A stretch of 64,000 nucleotides of DNA from Sphingomonas crusticola (GCF_003391115.1 NZ_QTJP01000001.1:2254501-2318500), one strand, 5' to 3'. Positions 20,472 to 31,200 are shown, numbered from the stretch's first letter. The notes: generated by a model not told the origin, from the sequence alone. Translations and numbers: made by a program.

Positions 20472-21914
20472 ATGAAGCTCACCCATTTCATCGGCGGCCA
20501 GCAGGTCGAGGCGGATACGCCGTTCAACAGCATCAACCCGTCCAACACGGACGAGGTGATCGCCTCCTATCCGGCCGGTGGTAAGGCCGAGGTAGATGCC
20601 GCGGTGGCGGCGGCGCGCGCCGCCTTCCCCGCCTGGTCGATGGGCTCGCCGGAGCTCCGCTCCGATTTGCTCGACCGCGTCGGCAACACGATCATGGCGC
20701 GCGCCGCTGAACTCGGCGAATTGCTGTCGCGCGAGGAAGGCAAGACCCGCCCCGAGGGCATGGGCGAAGTGATGCGCGCCGCGCGCATCTTCAAATATTT
20801 CGCCGGCGAGGCGCTGCGCCGCCACGGTCAGACGCTGGAATCGACGCGGCCCGGACTCGACGTCGAAGTGTGGCGCGAGGCGGTCGGCGTCTATGGCCTG
20901 ATCACGCCGTGGAATTTCCCGATCGCCATTCCTGCCTGGAAGAGCGCGCCGGCGCTGGCCTTCGGCAACACGGTCGTGCTCAAGCCCGCCAACCCGACGC
21001 CCGCCATCGCTCATGCGCTCGCGACGATCATCCATGAGGTTGCCGCTTCGCTCAACGCGCCGGCCGGCATCTTCAACATGGTGCTGGGGCAGGGCGGGGT
21101 GGGGTCGGCCATCGTCGATCATCCCGACGTCAACGGCATCTCCTTCACCGGCAGCCAGGGCGTCGGCGCGAAGGTGGGGCTCGCCGCCATGACGCGCCAG
21201 GCGCGCGTCCAGCTGGAAATGGGCGGCAAGAACCCGCTGGTTGTGCTCGACGATGCCGATCTCGAGCGTGCGGTCGCGATCGCGCTCGATGGCGGCTTCT
21301 TCCAGACCGGCCAGCGCTGCACCGCTTCGTCCAAGGTCATCGTCCAGGACGGCATCCACGACCGCTTCGTCGAGGCGCTCGCCGCGCGTGCCAAGGCGCT
21401 CAAGGTCGGCAGTGCGCTCGATCCGTCGACCCAGGTCGGCCCAGCCTCGTCTGACACCCAGTTCGAGCAAAATCTCCGCTACGTCGATATCGCAACCAGC
21501 GAAGGCGGCCGCCTGGTCACCGGTGGCGATCGCCTCAGCCTTGATACGCCGGGCTATTATATGAGCCCGACGCTGATCGCGGATACCAATCCGGACATGC
21601 GCATCAACAATGAGGAAGTGTTCGGCCCAGTCGTCTCGACGGTGCGCGCCAAGAGCTATGAAGAGGCGCTTGAGCTCGCCAACCGCGGCAATTTCGGCCT
21701 GTCGGCCGGCATCGTCACGACCAGCCAGAAATATGCGCGACACTTCAAGAAGAACATCCGCGCCGGCATGGTGATGATCAACCAGCCGACCGCCGGCGTG
21801 GATTATCACGTGCCGTTCGGTGGCAGCCGCGGGTCCAGCTACGGCGCGCGCGAGCAGGGTTTTGCAGCAGTGGAATATTACACGCAGATGAAGACCGTTT
21901 ATGTCGGCGACTGA
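20472..21914 (+). CDS. xylA: 2-oxoglutarate semialdehyde dehydrogenase
   Basis: A 480-residue NAD(P)-dependent aldehyde dehydrogenase, last step of the Weimberg pathway (2-oxoglutarate semialdehyde to 2-oxoglutarate). The start [14 protein letters not shown] is 14 bases after xyl[20 protein letters not shown] is the cofactor entry, FTGSQGVG the Rossmann Gly loop, [14 protein letters not shown] holds the general-base Glu, and [14 protein letters not shown] holds the nucleophilic Cys. The C-terminal [15 protein letters not shown] is typical. The symbol follows Caulobacter usage and should not be confused with xylose isomerase. Confidence 0.92.
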   Translation: MKLTHFIGGQQVEADTPFNSINPSNTDEVIASYPAGGKAEVDAAVAAARAAFPAWSMGSPELRSDLLDRVGNTIMARAAELGELLSREEGKTRPEGMGEVMRAARIFKYFAGEALRRHGQTLESTRPGLDVEVWREAVGVYGLITPWNFPIAIPAWKSAPALAFGNTVVLKPANPTPAIAHALATIIHEVAASLNAPAGIFNMVLGQGGVGSAIVDHPDVNGISFTGSQGVGAKVGLAAMTRQARVQLEMGGKNPLVVLDDADLERAVAIALDGGFFQTGQRCTASSKVIVQDGIHDRFVEALAARAKALKVGSALDPSTQVGPASSDTQFEQNLRYVDIATSEGGRLVTGGDRLSLDTPGYYMSPTLIADTNPDMRINNEEVFGPVVSTVRAKSYEEALELANRGNFGLSAGIVTTSQKYARHFKKNIRAGMVMINQPTAGVDYHVPFGGSRGSSYGAREQGFAAVEYYTQMKTVYVGD

Positions 21915-22677
21915 GGCGGCTCAGCGGACCATCTACCCCAGCTTGCGGGACAAGCGCGTCCTCGTCACCGGGGGCGGCAGCGGCATCGGCGAGGGCCTGG
22001 TCGAGGCGTTCGTTCGGCAGGGCGCGCGCGTCGCCTTCGTCGACATCGTCGATCAGGCGTCACGCGAGCTGGTCGAGCGTCTGAGCGACGCGCCACACAA
22101 GCCGATCTATCGGCAGTGCGATCTCAAGGATATCGAGACGTTCAAGCGGACGCTGGCGGAGATTGAGACCACGCTCGGCGGGATCGACATACTCGTCAAC
22201 AATGCCGCTAATGACGATCGCCACACGGTGGAGGAGGTGACCCCCGCTTATTGGGACGATCGCATGGCGGTGAATCTGCGCCATCAATTCTTTGCCGCGC
22301 AGGCGGTGGTTCCGGCGATGCGGCGCGCCGGCGGCGGCGTGATCCTGAACTTCGGCTCGATCAGCTGGCACCTCGGCCTGCCCGATCTGGTCCTGTACCA
22401 GACCGCGAAAGCCGCGATCGAGGGGATGACGCGGGCGCTGGCGCGCGATCTCGGCCCGCATAATATCCGGGTCAATACGATCGTGCCCGGCAATGTGCAG
22501 ACCCCACGCCAGATGAAATGGTACACGCCCGAAGGCGAGGCCGAGATCGTCAAGGCGCAGTGCATCGAGGGCCGGATCCAGCCGGCCGACATCGCCGCGA
22601 TGGTATTGTTCCTGGCGTCGGACGATGCGCGGATGTGCACCGCGCACGACTATTTTGTCGACGCGGGCTGGCGCTGA
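21901..22677 (+). CDS. xylB: D-xylose 1-dehydrogenase, SDR family
   Basis: A 258-residue short-chain dehydrogenase oxidising D-xylose to xylonolactone. The segment YPSLRDKRVLVTGGGSGIGE strongly recalls Caulobacter XylB. NNAAND is the SDR Asn motif, SISWHLG holds the catalytic Ser, and YQTAKAAIEGMTRALARD the Tyr-x-x-x-Lys. The C-terminus AHDYFVDAGWR is typical. Asp in VDIVDQA after the second strand suggests NAD preference. Its ATG overlaps the xylA end by 14 bases. Other pentose or sugar specificity is possible, but the operon fits xylose. Confidence 0.92.
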   Translation: MSATEAAQRTIYPSLRDKRVLVTGGGSGIGEGLVEAFVRQGARVAFVDIVDQASRELVERLSDAPHKPIYRQCDLKDIETFKRTLAEIETTLGGIDILVNNAANDDRHTVEEVTPAYWDDRMAVNLRHQFFAAQAVVPAMRRAGGGVILNFGSISWHLGLPDLVLYQTAKAAIEGMTRALARDLGPHNIRVNTIVPGNVQTPRQMKWYTPEGEAEIVKAQCIEGRIQPADIAAMVLFLASDDARMCTAHDYFVDAGWR

Positions 22678-23552
22678 TGATGTCGGACGTCATCAGCGTC
22701 CTTAACGCCCGGGCGACGCTCGGCGAGGGCCCGGTCTGGGTCGCTCGCGAGCAGGCTTTGTGGTTCGTCGATATCAAGGGTCACAAGGTTCACCGCTTCG
22801 ATCCGGCGACGGGCAATCATCGCAGCTATGACGCGCCTTGCCAGGTCGGTTGGGTGCTGCCTTCGGACGACGGCAAGTTCATCGCCGGGCTTCAGCAGGG
22901 CGTGGCGCGCTTCGATCCGGCCACGGGCGCATTCGAGGTGATCGCTACACCCGAGGCCGCCCTTCCAGGCAATCGCCTCAACGACGCAAGCGTCGATGCC
23001 CATGGCCGCATCTGGTTCGGCTCGATGGACGATAGCGAGGCGGCCGTCAGCGGGCGCCTCTATTGCTTCGATCGGGGTGAGGTACGCGAGAGCGGGCTCG
23101 CGCCGGTTTGCATCACCAACGGCCCGGCGATCAGCCCGGACGGCTGCATCCTTTACCATACAGACACGCTCGGTCGGGTGATCCACCAGGTGCCGGTCAA
23201 TGACGACGGTACGCTTGGCGCGCCTGCGATATTCGCGACGATCGACGAGAGCGACGGCTGGCCCGACGGATCGACCTGCGATGCCGAGGGCTTCGTCTGG
23301 ATCGGGCTGTGGGGGGGCTGGCGCGCGCGCCGCTATGCGCCGGATGGGCGGATTGCCGCCGAAGTGCGGCTGCCCGCCGCCAACGTTACCAAGATCGCGT
23401 TCGGGGGGACCGATTTGTGCACCGCTTACGCTACCACCGCACGAAAAGGGCTCGACGCGGCCGCCTTGGCCGGTCAACCTCTGGCGGGAAATATCTTCGC
23501 GTTTCACGTGGACGTGCCGGGCGCTCCCGGCAATCTGGCCAGCCTCGGCTGA
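22677..23552 (+). CDS. xylC: Xylono-lactonase, SMP-30/gluconolactonase family
   Basis: A 291-residue six-bladed propeller lactonase that opens xylonolactone to xylonate. Metal-ligand segments are visible: ATLGEGPVWVAREQALWFVD (Glu), PLPGNRLNDASVDAHGRIWFGSMD-type region (Asn, Asp), ITNGPAISPDGCILYHTD, and DGWPDGSTCDAEGFVW. The start ATG overlaps the xylB TGA by one base; a second ATG follows immediately. Assignment to xylonolactone rests on position in the operon. Confidence 0.9.
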   Translation: MMSDVISVLNARATLGEGPVWVAREQALWFVDIKGHKVHRFDPATGNHRSYDAPCQVGWVLPSDDGKFIAGLQQGVARFDPATGAFEVIATPEAALPGNRLNDASVDAHGRIWFGSMDDSEAAVSGRLYCFDRGEVRESGLAPVCITNGPAISPDGCILYHTDTLGRVIHQVPVNDDGTLGAPAIFATIDESDGWPDGSTCDAEGFVWIGLWGGWRARRYAPDGRIAAEVRLPAANVTKIAFGGTDLCTAYATTARKGLDAAALAGQPLAGNIFAFHVDVPGAPGNLASLG

Positions 23553-23590
23553 CCGGCAATAACAATGGTTCAAGCAGGATAGGGGAAAGC

Positions 23591-25000
23591 ATGATGGAGC
23601 GAGGGGCAAGCCAGAGAAATCTAGGCTTTATCGTCGCCATCGTCGCGGTTGCGACGATCGGCGGCTTATTGTTCGGATATGACAGCGGTGCCGTCAACGG
23701 CACCCAGCCCGGCCTCAAGGCCGCCTTTTCATTGAGCGAGGCCGGGCTCGGCTTCACGGTCGGCTCGCTGCTGATCGGCTGCGTCATCGGCGCATTCCTT
23801 GCCGGCCGCCTGGCGGACGTGCTTGGCCGCCGCAACGTGATGATGCTCGCGGCCACCTTGTTCCTGATCGGCGCGCTGGTGCAGGGCTTTGCGCACGTCC
23901 AGCCCTTGTTCGTGGTCGCGCGCATGCTCGGCGGCATTGCCGTCGGCGCCGCGAGCGTACTCTCGCCTGCCTATATTTCGGAAGTCGCGCCCGCGAACAT
24001 TCGCGGCCGTATGACCACGATCCAGCAGATCATGATCATCTCGGGCCTCACCGCCGCGTTCGTGGTCAATTATTATCTGGCGGCGAGCGCAGGCGCTTCG
24101 ACCAATGTCTTCTGGGGCGGGCTTGAGGCCTGGCGCTGGATGTACCTGATGCAGGCGCTGCCGGCGGCGGTGTTCCTCGTGGCTTTGTTCTTCATCCCGG
24201 AAAGCCCGCGCTTCCTGGTTTCGAAGGGCCGCACCGAAGAAGCCAGCCATGTGCTGACGCGTCTGTTCGGGGCTACCGAAGCGAGCGCGAAGCTCTCCGA
24301 GATCCGCGCCAGTTTCAGCGCGGATCACCGCCCCCGCCTCAGCGATCTGCTCGATCCGGTGAAGGGCGGCGTGCGTCCGATCGTGTGGGCGGGCCTGCTG
24401 ATCGCGGTGTTCCAGCAGCTCGTCGGCATCAACGTCATCTTCTATTATGGCGCGACCCTGTGGCAGCTGGCGGGCTTTACCGAAGACGATTCGCTCAAGA
24501 TCAACATCGTCTCGGGATTGGTGTCGATCGCGGCCTGCTTCGTGACGGTCGGGCTGGTCGATAAGATTGGCCGCAAGCCGCTGCTGCTGATCGGTTCAGC
24601 CGGTATGGCGGTGACCCTGTTCACGCTGGTCTACGTCTTCCATAACGGCACGCTCGACGCCGCCGGCCATCTTCAGCTCTCGCCCGATCTGGGCAAGATC
24701 GCGCTGGTCGCCGCCAACCTCTACGTGATCTTCTTCAACGTCAGCTGGGGCCCGATCATGTGGGTCATGCTGGGCGAGATGTTCCCCAACCAGTTGCGCG
24801 GTTCGGCGCTGGCTGTTTGCGGCTTCGCCCAGTGGTTCGCGAATTACATTATCGCGCAAAGCTTCCCGGTGATGGCGTCGAGCCTGGGCCTCGCCGTGAC
24901 CTACAGCTTCTACGCGGTTTCGGCGACGATCAGCTTCTTCCTGGTGAGGAGCTTTATCAAGGAAACCAAGGGCAAGGAACTGGAGGCAATGGAGGGCTGA
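23591..25000 (+). CDS. Sugar:H+ symporter (MFS sugar porter), probably for xylose
   Basis: A 469-residue, 12-helix major-facilitator protein of the sugar porter family. Diagnostic motifs are GGLLFGYDSGAVNG in helix 1, GRLADVLGRRNVMM between helices 2 and 3, IPESPRFLVSKGR after helix 6, QQLVGINVIFYYGATLW in helix 7, and VDKIGRKPLLLIG. RBS AGGGGAAAG precedes ATGATGGAG. It is the last gene of the xyl operon, 38 bases after xylC, and is followed by a strong terminator. The xylose assignment is from context. Confidence 0.88.
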   Translation: MMERGASQRNLGFIVAIVAVATIGGLLFGYDSGAVNGTQPGLKAAFSLSEAGLGFTVGSLLIGCVIGAFLAGRLADVLGRRNVMMLAATLFLIGALVQGFAHVQPLFVVARMLGGIAVGAASVLSPAYISEVAPANIRGRMTTIQQIMIISGLTAAFVVNYYLAASAGASTNVFWGGLEAWRWMYLMQALPAAVFLVALFFIPESPRFLVSKGRTEEASHVLTRLFGATEASAKLSEIRASFSADHRPRLSDLLDPVKGGVRPIVWAGLLIAVFQQLVGINVIFYYGATLWQLAGFTEDDSLKINIVSGLVSIAACFVTVGLVDKIGRKPLLLIGSAGMAVTLFTLVYVFHNGTLDAAGHLQLSPDLGKIALVAANLYVIFFNVSWGPIMWVMLGEMFPNQLRGSALAVCGFAQWFANYIIAQSFPVMASSLGLAVTYSFYAVSATISFFLVRSFIKETKGKELEAMEG

Positions 25001-25025
25001 GCACTCCGCCTTCCGGCCAAAAGAA

Positions 25026-25061
25026 GGGCCCGTCGCTCAATCGAGCGGCGGGCCCTTTTTT
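25026..25061 (+). terminator. Rho-independent terminator of the xyl operon
   Basis: GGGCCCGTCGCTC pairs with GAGCGGCGGGCCC (13 bases, one G-T) around the loop AATC, followed by six T. The A-rich stretch on the other side (AAAAGAA) may let it act on the convergent xylD transcript as well. Confidence 0.93.
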
Positions 25062-25092
25062 ATGTCTGACAGGGAATCTTTAGCGCCCGTCG

Positions 25093-26871
25093 TCAGTGAT
25101 TATGCCGCGGCGTGACGGCAGAGATGCCGCGATATTTGAGCGCGAATTCCAGCACCGCGCCTTCGTGCATCTGACCGGTCTTCTCGCGGAACAGTTCTTC
25201 CCACGGCGTGTGGCTGGGCGGGATGGGCGGGGCGGGCTCGGTCTTGCGGCGGGCGATCTCCTCCTCCGCTACCAACGCGTTGCAGCTACCGGCGTTGAGA
25301 TCGATGCGGATCGTGTCGCCGGTGCGCAGCCAGGACAGGCCGCCGCCGGCCGCGCTTTCGGGTGAAGCGTTGAGGATCGAGGGACTGTCCGAGGTCCCCG
25401 ACTGGCGGCCGTCGCCCAAGGTCGGCAGCCACATCACGCCGCGCTGGATCAGCGCATCGGGCGGCTGCATGTTGACCACTTCGGCCGAGCCCGGCCAGCC
25501 GATCGGGCCGGCGCCGCGCATCACCAGGATGCAATTCTCATCGATGGCGAGCACCGGATCGTTGATGCGGTGGTGATAATCGTCGGCGCCGTCGAACACG
25601 ATCGCGCGCGCTTCGAATGCGCCTTCCGCTCCCGGATGGCTGAGATAACGCTGCCGGAACTCGTCGGAGATCACGCTTGTCTTCATGATCGCATGGTCGA
25701 ACAAATTGCCCGACAGGACGAGGAAGCCGGCCTTGTCCTTCAACGGTTCGGCGAACGGCTTGATAACTTCGCGGTCGTGCGTTTCGCGGCCGGTGAGATT
25801 CTCGCCGATGGTGCGGCCGGTGATGGTCGCGCAGCCCTCATGAAGCTTCCCCGCCTCCAGCAGCTCCCACAGCAAGGCAGGTACGCCGCCGGCGCGATGG
25901 AACCGTTCACCCAGATATTTGCCGGCGGGCTGCATGTTGAGCAGCAAGGGCAGGTCATAGCCGTGGGTGGTCCAGTCGTCGGGCGACAATTCCACCCCGG
26001 CGTGGCGCGCCATCGCCATGATGTGCGGCTCGGCGTTGCTCGATCCGCCGGCCGCTGTGACGAACGCGATCGCATTGAGGAAGCTCTCGCGCGTCAGGAT
26101 TTTTGACGGGCGGAGATCCTCATAGGCCATCTCGACGATGCGCTTGCCGGTGAGATAGGCCATCTGTCCGCGCTCGCGATAGGGGGCGGGAATTGCGGCG
26201 CAACCGGGCAGCGACAGGCCGAGCGCTTCGGCCACGCCGTTCATGGTCGAGGCGGTGCCCATCGTGTTGCAGTGGCCGGGCGAGGGGGCGCTTTCGGTCG
26301 CGCGGCGGAAGAATTCCTCCTCGTCGATCTCGCCCGCCGCGAGCTTGCGGCGCGAGCGCCAGATCACCGTACCCGAACCGACCAGCTCGCCTTCATGCCA
26401 GCCGTCGAGCATTGGCCCGCCCGACAGGACGATTGCCGGAATGTCGACGGTCGACGCCGCCATGATCTGCGAGGGCGTGGTCTTGTCGCACCCGGTGGTG
26501 AGCACGACCGCGTCGATCGGATAGCCGTAGAGGATCTCGACCAGACCAAGATAGAGCAGGTTCCGATCGAGCGCGGCGGTTGGGCGGCGGCAATTCTCGA
26601 AGATTGGATGGACCGGAAACTCCATCGGGATGCCGCCCGCGTCGCGAATGCCGGCGGCGGTGCGCTTGGCGAGCTCCAGGTGGATGCGGTTGCAGGGCGA
26701 GAGGTCGCTGCCGGATTGGGCGATGCCGATGACCGGCTTGCCTGAGCGCAGCTCATCCGGTGTCACGCCGTAATTCATGAAGCGCTCGAGATAGAGCGCG
26801 ACCATGTCGCTGCGCGCCGGATCGGCAAACCAATCGCGCGAGCGGAAGGGGCGGACGGGAATTCGGCTCAC
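25093..26871 (-). CDS. xylD: D-xylonate dehydratase, IlvD/Edd family
   Basis: A 592-residue Fe-S dehydratase converting D-xylonate to 2-keto-3-deoxy-xylonate. The GTG at 26871 gives SRIPVRPFRSRDWFADP, then MVALYLERFMNYGVTPDELR; this start gives almost the length I recall for Caulobacter XylD. Cluster-ligand segments are CNRIHLELA, TTGCDKTTPSQIMAAS and GHCNTMGTASTMN. GMLDGWHEGELVGSGT-type and RLGDGRQSG-type regions favour sugar-acid over dihydroxy-acid dehydratase. Unlike the Caulobacter operon, xylD is separated from xylXABC and transcribed toward it. Its own promoter lies upstream. Confidence 0.93.
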   Translation of the reverse strand: MSRIPVRPFRSRDWFADPARSDMVALYLERFMNYGVTPDELRSGKPVIGIAQSGSDLSPCNRIHLELAKRTAAGIRDAGGIPMEFPVHPIFENCRRPTAALDRNLLYLGLVEILYGYPIDAVVLTTGCDKTTPSQIMAASTVDIPAIVLSGGPMLDGWHEGELVGSGTVIWRSRRKLAAGEIDEEEFFRRATESAPSPGHCNTMGTASTMNGVAEALGLSLPGCAAIPAPYRERGQMAYLTGKRIVEMAYEDLRPSKILTRESFLNAIAFVTAAGGSSNAEPHIMAMARHAGVELSPDDWTTHGYDLPLLLNMQPAGKYLGERFHRAGGVPALLWELLEAGKLHEGCATITGRTIGENLTGRETHDREVIKPFAEPLKDKAGFLVLSGNLFDHAIMKTSVISDEFRQRYLSHPGAEGAFEARAIVFDGADDYHHRINDPVLAIDENCILVMRGAGPIGWPGSAEVVNMQPPDALIQRGVMWLPTLGDGRQSGTSDSPSILNASPESAAGGGLSWLRTGDTIRIDLNAGSCNALVAEEEIARRKTEPAPPIPPSHTPWEELFREKTGQMHEGAVLEFALKYRGISAVTPRHNH

Positions 26872-26898
26872 GGGGTGCTCTCCGGAATGTCTGGAAAA

Positions 26899-26927
26899 GC
26901 TACAAAGCCTCGCCGCCACCCTGTCAA
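26899..26927 (-). promoter_or_regulatory. Putative xylD promoter
   Basis: On the minus strand TTGACA (26927-26922) is followed after 17 bases by TGTAGC (26904-26899), 28 bases ahead of the GTG start. A GGAG ribosome site lies between. No clear AGCGCTAACA operator overlaps it, unlike the xylX promoter. Confidence 0.5.
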
Positions 26928-26952
26928 GCGACCGTCGGGGCCATTGGCGGGT

Positions 26953-27040
26953 GGGCGTGGATTGCTTCGCTCCGCCCGCAATGACGATAGTCGCTAAGTC
27001 CGTCATTGTGAGGCCGGCCGCGCCGAAGCAGTCCAGGCCC
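26953..27040. repeat. Dispersed palindromic intergenic repeat, copy 1
   Basis: The left arm GGGCGTGGATTGCTTCGC...CAATGACG and right arm CGTCATTG...CGAAGCAGTCCAGGCCC are inverted relatives around a 14-base centre. The same GATTGCTTCG / GTCAT(T/C)G words recur at 32559-32639. This is an intergenic palindromic family of a kind I recall from alphaproteobacterial genomes. It occupies most of the spacer between xylR and xylD. Confidence 0.75.
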
Positions 27041-27059
27041 AGAAGCGGCCAGTGACTTC

Positions 27060-28151
27060 TTAGCTTCGCGCGCTTGGCCTCCGGCGCGGGGCAGCATCCG
27101 ACTGCCGACGCACGAACGTATAGTCGAGCAGCACATGCTTGGGGGCGGGCCGCATCGGTCCGCGCTGTGCCCGGATCTCGGCCGCCAGCAATTCCATCGC
27201 CGCCTGGGACATGTCGCGGATCGGCTGGTGAATGGTGGTAAGCTCCGGCCAGATCGTCGTCGCGAGCGGGGTGTCGTCGAAGCCGCACACGGTGATGTCG
27301 CCCGGCACGTCGAGCCCGTGACGATGCGCGACCGCGACCGCGGCGGCGGCCATATCGTCATTGGCGGCAAAGATCGCTGACGGCGGCTCTTTCAACTCCA
27401 GCAGTCGTTCCGCTGCGTCGAGACCCGAGCGATAGGTGAACAGACCCTCGACGATCAGCGCTGGATCGACCGTCATGCCCATCGTCTCCAGCCCACGCCG
27501 ATAGCCTTCGAGGCGGCGGCCGCTGGCAGTCTGGTTGGGATTGCCGGAGATGAAGCCGATATGCCGGTGGCCAAGCTTGGCGAGGTGGCAGGTCATATCG
27601 AAGGCGGCACGTTCGTCATCGATGCTGACCGCCGAAATATCGGCCGGCGGACGACCGCTGGCGACGACCACCATCGGCACGCCCGCTTTCTGCAGCACCT
27701 CGATCACGGCGATGGAATCGCACAACGGCGGGGGCAGGATCACGCCGTCGATGCCGATGCGGATAAGATGCTCGGCTGCCTGCACTTCGCGTGCGCCGAT
27801 CTCGCATTGCTCGACCATCAGCTGGACATTGCCGCGGCTCGCCTGATCGAGCCCGCCGACCAGGAATTCGCTGAGATAGGCCGCGCTGGGATTGCTGTAG
27901 AGCAAGCCGATGCGCAATTCCTCGGCACCCGCGAGGCTGCGCGCGGCGCGATTGGGCGCATAACCCAATTGGGTGATGGCGGCATTGACCAGGTCGCGGG
28001 TGGCTGCGCGGACATTGGCTTCGCCGTTGATCACCCGGCTGACCGTCATCGGGGACACGCCTGCACTCGCCGCCACGTCGCTGATGGTCGGTGCGCTCCG
28101 CTGCCGGCGTGAAATCTTCTGGCTCAACCTGTGCTCCGACGATGCGGGCAT
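27060..28151 (-). CDS. xylR: LacI-family regulator, probably the xylose repressor
   Basis: A 363-residue LacI/GalR regulator. The helix-turn-helix TISDVAASAGVSPMTVSRVIN is followed by the hinge YAPNRAARSLAG, which includes the family's minor-groove Leu region. The periplasmic-binding-like core shows LRIGLLYSNPSAAYL, GVDGVILPPPL-type, IGFISGNPNQTAS and FAANDDMAAAAVAVAHRHG and ends with VRRQSDAAPRR. The ATG at 28151, with GGGGGG upstream, is preferred over a TTG 45 bases earlier. Placed between xylD and the TonB receptor, it is the natural candidate for binding the CGCTAACA sites. Confidence 0.87.
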   Translation of the reverse strand: MPASSEHRLSQKISRRQRSAPTISDVAASAGVSPMTVSRVINGEANVRAATRDLVNAAITQLGYAPNRAARSLAGAEELRIGLLYSNPSAAYLSEFLVGGLDQASRGNVQLMVEQCEIGAREVQAAEHLIRIGIDGVILPPPLCDSIAVIEVLQKAGVPMVVVASGRPPADISAVSIDDERAAFDMTCHLAKLGHRHIGFISGNPNQTASGRRLEGYRRGLETMGMTVDPALIVEGLFTYRSGLDAAERLLELKEPPSAIFAANDDMAAAAVAVAHRHGLDVPGDITVCGFDDTPLATTIWPELTTIHQPIRDMSQAAMELLAAEIRAQRGPMRPAPKHVLLDYTFVRRQSDAAPRRRPSARS

Positions 28152-28192
28152 AGCGCCCCCCGGATCGTGCTTATCGCTACTTGGACGCGGAG

Positions 28193-28229
28193 GCAAAACA
28201 ATGGTGGCCGGCGTAACGAGCCGGCCACC
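28193..28229 (-). terminator. Terminator after the TonB-receptor gene
   Basis: On the minus strand a perfect ten-base stem GGTGGCCGGC/GCCGGCCACC with a seven-base loop is followed by ATTGTTTTG. It lies 20 bases past the receptor stop codon and ahead of xylR. Confidence 0.8.
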
Positions 28230-28249
28230 CAGGGGAGAGTTGACAGGCC

Positions 28250-31200
28250 TTAGAAGGTCCCGCGCAGTCCGATCATATAGCTGCGGCCCGGGCGATATTC
28301 GGTGAAGGTCGCATTATCGAACTGGAAATATTGCCGTTGCTTGGCCTTGAAGATGTTCGTGACGTCGAACACGAACTGCGGCGCGTTGTTGATCCCGGTC
28401 AACTTCTCCAGATCGAAGATCGACGAGAAATCGAACCGCCGCAGCGGATCGTTGAACAAGGCTGCGTTCGGGATGCTGTTCTGATTGGCAGTCGAGGCTT
28501 GCGAACCGCCGTTATAGACCTGCGCCAGCCGCAGCTCGATACCGTTATTCTGATAATAGACGGTAATGTTATAGGATTTGGCGGGCACGCCGATCGCCAC
28601 AGCCGGTGCCGCTCCCGATCCCTTCTGATCGACATAAGTGAGGTTGGCGTTGAAGCCGAAGCCCTTGATGCCGAGGTAGCGGTCGAGGATGAAGTCGAGC
28701 GGCTGCACCCAGTTGAACTCGAGTCCGTTGACCCGCAGGTTTCCGGTGGCATTGACCTGCTGCTGCTGAACGACGGTGGCTGCTGCCGGACCACCGCGCG
28801 AAGTGATCGCCGCCTGCTGCGTTGCCGTGATCGTGTCGAATGTGATGCCATAAGCGGCTAGCGACGAGAAGGGCACGGTGACCAGGAAATTGCTGGTGAA
28901 GCCGGTGACCGTCTTGCGGAAGGCGGCAATACCGAAATAGCCCTCACGGCCGGTATAATATTCAAAGCCAACGTCGATATTGTTGGAGATGAAAGGCTTC
29001 AGCGACGGGTTGCCGACCGTTACGTTGTCGGCCGACGGCGAGCCGAAGCTCACTCCGGGCAACTGGGCATTCGGATCTGGCCGCGTCATCGTACGCGACA
29101 GCGATCCGCGCACCACCGCACTCTCGCCGATATTGAAGGCGAGGTTTCCGGCCGGCAGCCAGTTATGATATTTGCTCTTGGTGTACACAAAGGTGTTGAT
29201 TGAGGGATAGCAGGAGCCATCCGTCGGGAATCCGGCAGTGCTTGCGCCGGGGCAGGCGTTCGCAACGCCGGGAGGCTGGTTGCGCGCATCGGCCAGGGAC
29301 CTGAACCCGCCGATCTGCTGATCCGTGCTGACGTAACGCATGCCAACATTATAGCGCAGCGCATTGTCGCCTAATTCGAGCCGGCCATTGGCCTCGATAT
29401 AGGCGCCCCCTACGCGCTCGCGGATCGAACCGGCATTGGCGCCAGTATTCGCGCCGGTGGCGACTGGCGCGGCATCGTGGAATGCCTGGTATTGCGATGC
29501 CTGGGCGAATTTCGGCCAGTCGATCGTGATGAACCCGCTCGGCCCGGGCTTCAAATATCCCGGCAGTGCCGAATTGGGAATGAGCGAGCCGCCGTACGTG
29601 ACCGGGCCGGTCTTGCCTCCGGAGAAACCCGTCCCATAAGCGGGATAAGAGGGATAGGTCCCTCCGGCAGCCGCCGGGTTTGCGGAGACCTGCGCGCCTG
29701 TTCCGGTGATGTTGAGGCCCTGGCAGGACGGCTGCCTGTTCGGTCCGGGCAGGAATACGTTGGGATTGTCGCCGCACACCGCATTCTGCCACGCCTGTGT
29801 GTTGTCGAAAGCGCGGATGAGGCGTGAGGTTTCGTCATAGGCGCCGCCGGCCTTGAGGCTGAACGCTTCGCCACCCCATGTCAGATTAGCGCGAGCCCCC
29901 TTAGTGATCGTGCGGCGCTTTTCGTCCTGGATGTTCACGCGGCCGCCGGGCCAGCCGAAGTTGTTGGGATCGTTGAGATTTTTACTGGATTCGATGGTGG
30001 GGACGCCGCCGTCATTCTTGTAGGTTACGGTGAGACCCGAACTGGCGGGCGTGATCACCAGCACCGTCGGCGACTCGCGATGGAAGTTGCTGTGGGTATA
30101 ATTGCCCTGAACGTCGAGCTTGAGATTGCTCGTAATATTCCATTCGGCGCCGGGGTTGATGCCGTAGAATTTCACGTCTTCCTTGTACGGGCGATATTCC
30201 AGGAAGAATTGCGAATTGGCGTAGGTGCCTTCGGTCACGACGCAGCCGCCCGAGCAATCGGTGCGGTCATATTTGGTGTTGATCGGGATGGCGGCGCCGT
30301 TGCGGCCGACCCAGTTCATGTCGATCCGCTCGAAGCGGTTGCGCTTCCGGCCGTACATGCTGTCGACGTAGAAATGCAGATCTTCGCTCGGACGCCACTC
30401 GAGCGCGACGATGCCGTTATAGCGATCACGACGGCCAAACTCGTCGGCATCGCGGCCGAGGCGCGGGATCAGGCCATTGTCGATCTGCTGGAGGGTCGCG
30501 CCCGGATTGAGCGCGAGCAGCAGGTCCTGGTTGATCGTCGCGCCCGTGGTCAGTCCGTTGCCGGCATTGGCAGGAACAGTGCCTGGGATCGTCCAATTAC
30601 CGCCGCCTGTCACGTTGCAGCCGCTCGTACCGGCACGGCATTGGGACGCAGCAATCTGCGCGGCCGTGGCATTGGCCGGCGGCACGCTCAAATTGGGGTT
30701 GGTCCAGCCGATCGTCTCGAAACCGAGCACGCGGAATTTGTTGCGCACCGCGGTGCCGCCGGCCAGGATGCCGAAATTGCCGAAGGTGGCGCTGGCGATC
30801 AGCGCGCCGCGGCCGCCCCAGCCGCCGGCATGATCGCTATGCGTCCCCTGAAGCGAATATGTGACGTGGGTGCCGGGGCGATCGAACGGGCGCGCGCTGC
30901 GCAGGTTGACGGTGCCGGCGGCACCGCCCTCGACCGTGTCGGCGGTCGACGTCTTGTTGACGGTCAACCGGGTGAACAATTCGGTCGGGAAAAGATCGAG
31001 ATCGACCTCGCGGTTGGTGCTCTGGGCATCGGTGCCGCCGGTCGACGCGACCGCCACCGGCGCATCGTTGAGCAGCACGCGCGTGAAGTTGGTGCCGAGG
31101 CCGCGGATAGCGATGTTGAGACCTTCGCCGGTGATCTCGCGGCTAATGGTGATGCCGGGAATGCGGTTGACCGATTCCGCGATGTTGGTGTCGGGAAACT

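Noticed and set aside
25093-26871. Annotation as dihydroxy-acid dehydratase (ilvD), given ilvBNC nearby.
   Set aside because: The N-terminal RSRDWF and following segments fit xylonate dehydratase, and the gene lies in the xyl block.
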